A stretch of 64,000 nucleotides of DNA from Polyodon spathula. Lineage: Eukaryota > Chordata > Actinopteri > Acipenseriformes > Polyodontidae. The DNA lies in assembly GCF_017654505.1 (NCBI RefSeq), contig NC_054559.1:9555781-9619780 (forward strand), in the 5' to 3' direction. The notes beneath the pieces are model-generated. The model was not told where the DNA came from. It did not search any database and worked only from the letters and a program-made list of their open reading frames with translations. The position numbers and the translations under genes were made by a program. Shown one piece after another: positions 53,927-64,000 of this stretch (positions are counted from its first letter, which is position 1; every line of letters begins with the position of its first letter).

Positions 53927-56900
53927 AAACATTAAATAGAAATCCAATTAAAATCAAAGCTTAATAATACCTTAAAATAGAAGTTATTTTAGCCACAGTT
54001 AAGGATGAATACCGCTGCAGTGCTAAAAACATCTGCTTTCAAGTCATTTCAAGTTCTCGGTAAAGATATAAAATATCCCCTGCTAACAACTGAAATAAGT
54101 TGTTCTTTTTTTTTAAAGTGTGTCTTTCTGTACTCAGAATATAACATCTTTCAAACAGTGATGTAAATATCTGATTGTGGTATGTCACACATAGACATCC
54201 TCAATCACTGCTGTTAGAAGACAATACACATCCTTTCATACAATGTGTTATTACACTGCCCGCACTGCATTAAAAAAAGCTTCTTTCTGAAATGACTGAA
54301 TGAATAGCTTAAAAAATGAATGCACATCTTTTACAGTTACAGCGAGGCAGGAAAGCGGGCTCTGTGTCATTATCCATTGATATGGCAACACACAAGTAAA
54401 ACCACCCGTTTAGAACAATCCAGACAGAAAACAATTCTTTGGAATCATTTAACAAATATTAATCATCAGTACTGTGTATTAATCAACCCAGTGGTTTCCT
54501 ATTAATTTCACAGTGAAATGATATAAAGCAAGCATCCTATTCATGACACACTACAGTTATTTCTATTAGTCCAATAATCAACATTAATTAATCATATGCT
54601 TTTAAAGGATTACTCAAAGTGTCAGCATGCCCACTGAGAGGTCACGCAGTAAATTATGATGGTTTTGCATAATACAGTAGTATTTATTTATTTATTTTTA
54701 TTTTTTGCAAATAGTTTAAACTATACAAATATGTTATGGTAGCTGCTTTAATGCATTTTACTGCTGGAGTTTAGCTGGCTTTTATCCACTTAGTATTTTG
54801 CAGCATAGATACTATAATGCAAATGTATTAAAATGCATGTGTTTCATTTAAAACATCATCTTTGCCATATAAGTGTAGTAAAGGGGTACATTGAAAGTCA
54901 AATGTGTTTTCAGCAGTGTTACATTATACCCTTTTCCTTCTGTAAAGTTGAATGTAGTTGTGTAATAACTACAGTGCTCCATGAATGGTGTGTCTCTGCT
55001 TGTGTTTTGGTACCATTCATGCTTCATTTCTTTACATTTTATCAATCAATGCTATTACCTTGTGACCCTAAAGTTTCCCCTCTGTTTCTGCAATGTAAAT
55101 GGCTGTGAGCTGTCAAAGTGACCTCATGGTGTTTAATGTGACAAGGGACAAGGAATCTTGTGCCCTTATTAATAAGACTGCTTGAGGGTGTGTGTGGGTG
55201 TAAACAAAATGGAATGTAAACGATGTATGTCTATTGATGAAAAATATTGTTTTGTGAATAGTATTCCTGACACTTCATGTAATAAAATAATAGTTTTCTG
55301 TATGTGACACTGAAAACTACTTCTTTGACTAACTCATTTGCTGTAGTTGGTTAATAACTTTGGAAGCTGTTCTGATCTTGCAGACCTACTGTAGCTGCTG
55401 GCTATGGTTGCTGTTGATTGCATGTATAGACACTACATTGTTTTCTATGGGGCTCTTTGATATGAATTGGCCCTTTAATTATTGTACTGAACATAACTAG
55501 TAAAACCCTGGTTTATTTATTCTGCTAATGAAAAGTCTGCGATTACCTTCAGGCAATCTGGATATGTTCTATTTTTCTTTTTTTTTTTTTTTTTTTTGAT
55601 TTCCATGTTGCCAGCAATGAAACACTTAATTAAACTTGTTGTAAACTAAATTATATAGAGTAGGCAACAGTGGTCATATAACATTGTGCCACTGTATTAA
55701 ATCTGTTTTGCTTATGCTCTGTCCCCAGAAGTGATACAAATAGAATTTCTGCCTCTCCTTGAGGTGATCAAACACATGGCATTAGTCAGTCATCTCCTTA
55801 CTTGGAACTAGAATTAAGGCAGGTTGCAGAATAAATAATACAGGATAATTAAAAAAAAAAAAAAAGCCTGTTTTTTATGCTCCGTAAGGCTGTAGTAGCC
55901 AATACCAAATGATGAAAAGTCATCAACAGTTTAGAGTCCTGATACTATACCTTAATATATTGATCACTGGATGCTGCTTTAAAATAAAAGCCTCCATCCA
56001 TGAGACATTGCCCTATGTCATGACATCATAACATCAGTCAGAAAGGATGAACCTTTCCATGTTTCTGAAGCCTGCCTCTATCACACTGGCAGAATAACGC
56101 TCCCACAGCAGTCCAGCATATTTGATCAGTGAGTAAGAAACAGTACATTTCATTTCAGTTTTCAAAGGCATTTACTACATCTAAGCCCAGAAAAGAAAAA
56201 CAAATCTGTTAACTTGTCTTAACTGGAATGAGACATTGAGGAATTTTAGAAGTGTATGCAGTTAAAGGAATACTCTTTTCAATCTACATTTTCAGAAAAA
56301 GCATCATGCCAAAAAAAGGGTTTGGAATCATTTGATTGGCCGAAATGATTTAAAAGCCCGCTGAACACACATGCATTGCTGACAGGCCTTTTATCGACTG
56401 TAATGTAATGGAACAGTAATGTTTCAGGAGTGATTTCAGTAGTAGTATATAATGCAGTCCAGAAACTCACAACGTAATTATTATGGGGTGTGGTTCTGTA
56501 ATAACTACCTGATTTCTTGATACAGCTCCAGTATCTCTTTAAGGGTTACATACAGTACTGTGTGCTGTGTATTGTCTGACAAAGACCAAGGCTGATATAT
56601 ATACATAATATATACCCACTATATACGTAAGAGACCATTCCATGTCAGGAGGAAAGTGTTTTAATGAGAAGGCTTGCAGGCTCACTCTTAGGTTTATCTG
56701 CTTTTCAGGGAGTCATGCAACTGATCAGGATCCCCTTTTGTATTGTGGAAGAGATGGCAGCTCCTGTTTTTTTTTTTTTAATTGAAAGAAGGATGACACA
56801 AAGACACCCTACCACTAAAGTGATTAAACAAAATGACTTTAAAATACCACTATGAATGAAATGAACAGATTTTTTTTTTTAATTAAAGTATTCATTTTAG

Positions 56901-57674
56901 TTTTGTCCCATTTTAAATAGTTTGCATAACCCAGTTCTAACCAGGTTCTTTTTCTCGGGTATCGAATGCCATCAAATTTCAGTCAGATGTCTTTGTATGA
57001 TTAGGAGAGAAGGAATAAGAAACATTTCTGTCCGATAATGCCACAAGCTGCAAATGTCCTTGAAGCATGATAATTCATGTGAGGCATGTGGGCTTCAAGG
57101 CCAGGCCTTGAGAGTTATTTATGTTCCTGGATTTTACAAGAAAAAAATCTGTTCTTGACATTTCTGATGGCTGTGACTCACAATACCGTTTGTACAATTT
57201 CAGACTTTCCATGGCACGGTTTGCCTTATGAACCTTTATATACAGTAGAACCTTTTATAATATGTGTATTATTGCTTCCTGTATCTGTTCTTTCTTTTTT
57301 TTGATTCAAATTTTTTTTTTACATTTCTGCAATATTTAAAGAAAAATCTCTTATAGGGAAATGTAAATCCAAATATTAAGCACAGTATAGGCCTTATTTA
57401 TCTAAATAGGGGATAACCTAAATACTGATGTACTTTAACTCCATATTAATCCTGCCTGTGGTTTTCCCTAGGGTGATTTATTGATCCACTTAATAATATT
57501 GCTCAATACAATTAAAATGCAATTGAATGAGGTCTGTGAACAAGCCTGATTTAAAATTTTAGAGTTGCAGTCTAAACGTCCTTCAGGGTTTATATTATTA
57601 AAATAGACTAATTCTAATTGATCCGTTCAAAAATAAAATGTAAACTCCTGACACAGAATAGTGTGTTGCTAGAT

Positions 57675-58198
57675 CAGTGCCTAATACCTCGTTTCCATGA
57701 AAACCCGGCTGCCCCTGATACTGCGCTTCCATGTTAATTTAGCCAACCCGCAATGGCTGCCAATCTGAATTTTTTCCTACCTTTTCCCAAAGCGGTCCAA
57801 AGCAGGATGAGTGGAAGTATATCAAAACAGTGACCAATCAAGTGACAAGTGGGCGTAAACATTTAATCCTCATCTGAGGTGAGTAGGTTTCTCCGGGCTT
57901 TAATATTCTCGTATGTTTTTTTTTTTTTTTAAACACAATGTTCCAAAGAATTGTTTGATACTCAGAAGCAAAGAAACAGTGTCCATCTTTTCAGTTTTGT
58001 AAACAAATTAATATGACCACAGCCGCAAGGCTTGCTGGGAAAAGAACCGCCAACATCCATCAAACTTTGCATGGAAACGGTCTTTTCACTCAACTCAGAC
58101 AGACTATCAATGGGGGTTGAGCAGGAATGCGGGAGAACCCGGATCAGCTCCGATTGGTGGTCAATCCGTGCTCATGGAAATTAGGTATTAGTGCATTG
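57675..58198. mobile_element. MITE with about 33-bp TIRs, unclassified
   Basis: Left CAGTGCCTAATACCTCGTTT followed by CCATGAAAACCCG mirrors the right end, whose inverse is CAATGCACTAATACCTAATT followed by TCCATGAGCACG. Length 524 bp. No target duplication or transposase seen, so the superfamily is open. Confidence 0.65.
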
Positions 58199-59857
58199 TC
58201 CTGGATCGATTTGAAAATGGATGCAGTAAAAAAACTAAAAAAACATTCAAAGCGAAATGAATCTCCATTCCTTCCTTGGTGCTACTGCAATAGAGCAGGT
58301 GAAATGATGTTGTGAAGCTCAGGAGTGGAAATTGGTTCTATATCAGAGGGGCCACTTGGTAAACACAGCTCCTGCTCTTCCCATAATAAAATGGCATTCA
58401 ATCATGAGTATGAGAGAAGCAGAGGCAGCTACAGGCTGGCAGAGTCTCTATCATTGTTTACTTTTATGCAAAATAATATCAAATATAATTCAATAAGCAT
58501 ACAGTCTTTAGTATGTATTGTTTTATCATTCAGCAAGCTTACAATATGATATACTGTACAGTGCTGTATGTAAGTCCAGTATTGTACAATCCAGATAGTA
58601 CAGCTAATAAAAAAAAGATTTTCAGGTCAAATTCTCTATTGATGTTTTCACCAAATCTATGAAACAGTATGGTTTCCACTAAGTTGATAGTAGTAGTTGT
58701 AGAAAATTGCTACTTGCAAAAATCTGCACTAAATTTTGTGACTGTCAAAAGCAGATTTTAAAGCGTATCTTTTTAAAGTTTCTGAAACCAGGCCAAAGCA
58801 CCAGGGCCTCATTCTCCGGTTGCTGATTTTATCCATCCCCAAGGGAGCACTTGAGTGAGAGACCACATCTCTGACAGAGGAGTGTGCTTTCAGAGTGAAC
58901 TGAGGCAAGGGGTGAAGGGATCAGTGTGCATGCATTGCTTTATACTATACAGTCAAAAAGGACCCGATGACCTATGGACCTAATTGATTTCTAAACATCT
59001 ACTGGTGTTGGATAGTATTCATGTAATACACTCTAAAAGCCATTGATATATGACTAATGGTGAACCAAAACATGATTGGGGTGAATGTGAACCTGAATAC
59101 AAAACACTTTTGAAAATCAGAAAGTCTTGTGCTTGCCATTAGTCTGATATCTGATATCTGAAACAAAACAAATGCTTCATTTGAATGAAATGGCTCTTAC
59201 CATGAATGGTAAAGGGATGCAGGGCAAGAAAGCAAGAAAGTATGCAGTATAAAAACAGTAGAAACAGGATAAAAACAGTAATCCATGCCCCTCAAATTAC
59301 AAGAAGATGGGTCCTTGGAATGAAGAAGGGCCTGCAGGTGCTCTGATAAGCTGTTTGTGGCCTGAATCCCTTCATAAAACAACTGGGTTACCTTAGAAAC
59401 GAGGCAACGCCTTAGGAAGCCAAGTGAAGAAGTGTTTATTTTCCCTCTCGTGGAATGCTTGAAGGGTGGCCAATGAAAGGAATACATTAGTACCTTCAAT
59501 TATTTATTTGACTGCCTTCAAGCCACTTAGTGATTTAATTTAAAATGTTGGCACCCCATTACATCTGACGAACATTACTTGGGGGTTAGTATAAAAGATA
59601 AATGCCTACTCTGATACATTTTTAGTAAAGCTGCAAATGCTTGGTTTTTCAGAATGCTGCTTGAACATTTTTTAAAGTAGTTGGACAAAAAACTGTGCAT
59701 GATACATTTCACACAAGCCCTGGCTGTGCGTGCCGGACCTGTACCCTATCGACTGTGTTGATGTTCCTCTTTTTTTTTTTCATTTTAAAGTAAGAGATAT
59801 TCCACACCTTAGTGCAGGGGTGGGACACAAAACAAACAAAATAAACAATATAAAACC

Positions 59858-60341
59858 TGTGACACCATGTGGCGGGGTACACCTGCTTCTGTGCGTATTT
59901 TGTGTTGTATGTATTGGTGCACAGTGTGTGTAATGTGTGGGGAGTAGAGAGGTAGCAGGGAGGCATGTGGCTGGAGCCATGAATTAAATAAATGATTAAA
60001 TGATCAATAATAATTAAGCTGTATAAATAAGGTGCTCACAGATATTAGCGTGGTTAGTGTGTTAGAGATAATGTTGATGTTAGAGGTATGTAATGAAGTG
60101 TTTTCCTGTTAAATGCTGTGCCATTCGCCCTGTGTTATTTACGTCCGTGTTTTGTATAGTCCTTTTGTTTTGGCCCTTGTGCCTTTTATTTTGACCAGTG
60201 TGTTTTGACTAGTGTTTGTACTGTTTTGTTTTGTTATTTTGTTTAATTAAAAAGCACAATACCACGTTTAAACTTGCCTTCTCTGCCTCTGAGTCTCTTT
60301 TTGATATTCACCAGCCTGGGCTGTGATGTCATTCTGTCACA
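59858..60341 (+). mobile_element. possible solo LTR
   Basis: Begins TGTGACACC and ends TTCTGTCACA, giving TGTGACA/TGTCACA inverted ends. Inside is a TATA box (GTATAAATAAGG at 60021) and an A-rich poly(A)-like region near 60245, the layout of an LTR. No flanking target duplication and no internal retroviral genes seen. Confidence 0.45.
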
Positions 60342-63300
60342 CACCATTATTTAAAAAATGGATTTGACTGTTGATTCAGTGATGATGGTATAAGCCTGTC
60401 ACAGACAAATGTACGTGAACAGCAGCTAAACTGGTCTATTGTAGTACTACTGGTTACCACGGCTGTCTTAAGTGGATCATCTGTAAGTTTTTGTGCATCT
60501 GTGGAATTATTGTAGGGTGGTCCTCATAATAAAGAAATTGGCTCCCTTAATCCTCTGGCTTTAGCTTTAGGAGTACATAATCAGCAATTTATTAAAATAT
60601 TTCACAACATATGATATATGTCATTGTGAGTCTGCCTTGCAGTATATACGTTTCTAGTAAAGTATTTGCAAAAACATATTGTGTAAATTTAAATTATTGT
60701 ATAACATAAAGACTAAAGGATTGTTGAACAAATGTTTGAACACATTGAGACCAAACCATTTGTCAAAGTCCTGAAAGAGGAACTTTTTTTTTACCTTTAG
60801 TTTTCACTTTACACTTGTAGAAGAGACCTTTGTGGTCTGGACTATTATTCAGCTAAACCTATTAATTGGTATTTATTCCATTTAAAATGTCAACTGATGT
60901 TGTTTATTTAGGATTCCAGTACAGGTATTCTGCGAAACAAGCAAGCAGGTCAGATAGCAGTATGAGTTACCCATGGTTGACTTGTTCAGCATGGGCTGAA
61001 ATATAGTGTTGTTATGCACCTTTTAAGTGAGTATCCTAGTGTAATACTATACGAATCTGTGAATCCTGTGTTCTACATATTTTTTTTTTAAAACAGGGAT
61101 TGAAAACATTGAAACAGAAGTGTTGGTGAACTGGCTCATCAAAAGATTATCAAATTAGCATCTCATCATTGTCAAACTTTAATTGAACTCTAGATGAGAA
61201 TACATGTTTAGAAAACTCTTGTAACATCTTTTGAGATCCTAACAAATGAGCACTTTGGATCTGGTTTTGAAAAAAAAAAAAAAGTGCTTCCTGCAGTACA
61301 TTGTTGTTGAGTGATTGACCTGTCCTTGACTCGCACCAATGTTTGCTCTTTTACGTATTGCAGTTTGTAAAGAGCATTGAATGAGTCTTGATGAATGCAG
61401 CACTGAAAGCAGGAATCGGGCTACTGTGCTTTGTTGGTTTCCTTGTATAAACTCTGTAAAACAGCGCTAGTATGAATTAAATGGCTTGTTCAGGGAGAAG
61501 AAGCCAGATTACTTGCTGTACATTTGATGCTTTACATTTACATCCATGCTGTTTGTGATAAGAAACAAAAACACAAATGAGATTTGAGCACAGTTCATGT
61601 ACTGTGTTTTATGTTAATGCCACCAGCCATGCACATGAAAATGTTTTCAAATGAGCTGTTACCTATCAGTTCACTACGTAGAAACAGTATTAAAATACAT
61701 TAAGCCACAAAATATCAACGATAAAGGCTGCTGGTGGACGATAGCCTATTTTTCAGTAAAGAGAATCTCAGGACTGTGCACGTGGCCTTGTGTGATACGT
61801 GGTGATGGTCTTAGCCTCGTAAATGAACTGCAACTAACAGATCAGGGCCAATTGCACACAGTGCCAAGCACTTGCTCCACATTTGTAATAATATGGCACA
61901 GTTGGCAGAAAATATTGCATTATTAGTGATTAGAGTTGGATCTTGATTACATGTTAGCAGTCCAATTACTAAGCAGATTATTTTATCGCTTCATTTATTG
62001 CGGCTCTAAATACCATCACTGTTTAAATAATTAATAAAGGGCCCCAGAAAATCAAAACATTCAATGCATTTTAGTCACTTTAGGCTATACAGCAACTTTA
62101 CACATGCTGTATAGTCATTTAGCAAAGTGTCAAGAGGTCACAGAGATGATAGATGAAGGCAGACAGTGCAAAGATATTTTCACTGTGTCTTGTAGTTTAA
62201 CCTATTGAGACAATATAATAAACAGAGATAAAATGTACTTCTTTTTAATTTTGTGTCTACACTTCTAGGCAATGTAAGGCCATCTAAATATGCAAACAAT
62301 TGTGAGTTTAAAAGCACAGGCACTGTTTTTCATATAAAAAGTAAATGATATTTAAGTGCATTGTATATTTTTTAAAATACATAAGGACTAGGATACTGTA
62401 TCATACATAAACTTGCTATCATGTACGTTTGTTGCCCTGCCCTTGTGACCTTAATGCACCAAGTTGTATCCATTTTTAACCTATAGCTAACAGAAATATT
62501 GAAGCCCCTTTGCACTGCTGAACAACACTATTGAAGTGTTAATCTGATGTTAATCTGGTGTTAATAGTCTGATAATCCTATTCATTTTTAAAGGATTATT
62601 TTTATTAGGTAATATTACACATTTTTGTCAGCCTTTTCTTATCACTGTACATGTTGTTCAGCTACAGTATCTATAAATTAAACTGCCATAAAATTAATAA
62701 CATTTAATACCACAAATCATTACCAAATCATTACATATTACACTGAGCACATATATGTGCCTACAAATCACACTGTAATATATGTTTAAAAATAAATAGC
62801 TTTTATATAAGTTAACAAGGCAAACACATATTTCTCATGTTAATCTTGTGTATATAAACAGCATTATTGTTTTTTAATCTGATGGGCTGTCAGTGGGTTT
62901 GCTGTGAGCAAGAATAAACAGCAAGGTCATGAGGAGCCAAAGTCATCTGAATGTAGTTGTTCAAAAAGACTGTACTGTAGCATCTTCTATGGCCCAAAAA
63001 GTATGAAAAATGACCAGAACAGGCAATGTGTTGGAAACTGGCTTATCTGGGCTTTCTAGCTAAGTGACAAATAATTAATCTGTCTTGCTGACATCTGTAA
63101 TGAGAAGATGTTGGCCCCTATGCTGTTAAGAAGGTAATATACATGCTGTCAAAGGCAGATTTCATGGCAGTTACCCCCACGGCTGTTCACGTATCAAACC
63201 ATTTGTTCATGACAATCACAGCATTTATAATTTAAGCAAATTAGTGGCAGTACAGATCTCTTCATCATCCTTCTATGAGAAAATCACCATTGTCTGGCAG

Positions 63301-63942
63301 GACCACATCTATTCCATAGAACAGTGCTTTCTACACCAACACTCACTAGATCGCCTAGAATCTAGATCATTAGTATTGCAAATGATAATGGCAGCAACTC
63401 CAGCAGCAAACGAACAGACCGCAGTGTGTCAAATATGGAAAATGATATGGAAAATTAGAGTTTTTAATATGTGTTGTTGAATTTTATATTGATCTGCCTG
63501 TCTTGGAGAAGTGCTTTTGTTATATATGCCAACCCACTAGAATAAACATTAAAAACAAATCTGATGGGGCATATGTTTGAATGAAAAAATATCAAGCTGT
63601 GACAGCAACCATCTATTTTTTAACACAGTTAAATGACATAAAACCATTACAAATGGGCTGTTATTACTACAGTATATTAATAACGGTAACAGATTTAATA
63701 TTATTTTAAATAATTTAATAGATTTTTGCTCTGCATTAACAATTAACAAAGTTAGTGGTGCTTGCTACAAAAGAAACAGCTGCCCTCACACCAGTCAGCA
63801 TTTTTCAGCTAAAGCTGCTTAGTCACATGGTATAGTGAAGTGGGAGGCAGAAGATATCAATACCATTCAAAAGGTCAAAGGCTTAAGAGGTGTGTTGTCC
63901 TAAGACCTGAAAGCTAAATAAACACAATTTTAAATTATATTA

Positions 63943-63947
63943 TATAT

Positions 63948-64000
<53 letters not shown>
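63943..64000. repeat. (TA)n microsatellite running off the edge
   Basis: TATA-rich start and then pure TA to the last base; the contig or window break may lie in it. Confidence 0.9.

Larger units (their letters stand above)
51852..64000 (+). other. CASKIN1: CASKIN1 intron 1 (open to the right)
   Basis: 12.1 kb without a recognised exon. It holds AAT microsatellites, a SINE-tail fragment, a candidate CTCF site, a MITE and an LTR-like block. 53.9-57.6 kb and 60.4-63.9 kb show nothing further that I can name. Confidence 0.7.

Overview
This window is vertebrate nuclear DNA, most likely from a ray-finned fish. It is AT-rich, has GT-AG introns and long spacers, and is full of TA, CA and AAT microsatellites, degenerate Tc1-like transposons, short inverted-repeat elements (MITEs) and one LINE fragment. 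A non-teleost lineage such as sturgeon, paddlefish or gar would fit, but that is only an inference from the look of the repeats. No bacterial-type operon, CRISPR array or intact virus was seen.

Four protein-coding genes can be supported. From left to right: (1) the 3' part of FAM83G (+ strand), three exons from 2918 to 6979, with earlier exons off the left edge. (2) SLC5A10 (- strand), its first nine coding exons from 18122 down to 4790. FAM83G and SLC5A10 interleave on opposite strands: the last FAM83G exon lies in an SLC5A10 intron, and a FAM83G intron contains SLC5A10 exon 9. Mammals have the same antisense arrangement. (3) PRPSAP2 (- strand), apparently complete in eleven coding exons from about 35805 to 23379. 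(4) The first coding exon of CASKIN1 (+ strand) at 51758, followed by at least 12 kb of first intron running off the right edge. PRPSAP2 and CASKIN1 diverge from a 16 kb spacer.

The spacers and introns hold five Tc1-like elements: about 12.77-13.91 kb, 21252-22834, 32961-34577, about 42.2-43.7 kb and about 43.76-44.96 kb. Two still have recognisable terminal inverted repeats (TIRs) at both ends. They also hold a pogo/Tigger-like MITE at 5107-5789, a 353-bp MITE at 31980-32332 with a second partial copy, two copies of a palindromic-ended MITE, a 5S-rRNA-derived SINE, a LINE reverse-transcriptase fossil at about 38.08-39.26 kb, and two LTR-like stretches. The four genes are unrelated in function: FAM83G is a CK1/Wnt/BMP scaffold, SLC5A10 a sodium-sugar symporter, PRPSAP2 a regulatory subunit of PRPP synthetase and CASKIN1 a synaptic scaffold. 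Their interest lies in conserved linkage and in how transposons have built up the introns.

No clearly new biological system was found. The best second-look items are the FAM83G/SLC5A10 antisense overlap, a GC-AG intron in SLC5A10, the extended N-terminus of PRPSAP2, the PRPSAP2-CASKIN1 linkage, a nearly intact Tc1 transposase reading frame, and several unnamed inverted-repeat elements.
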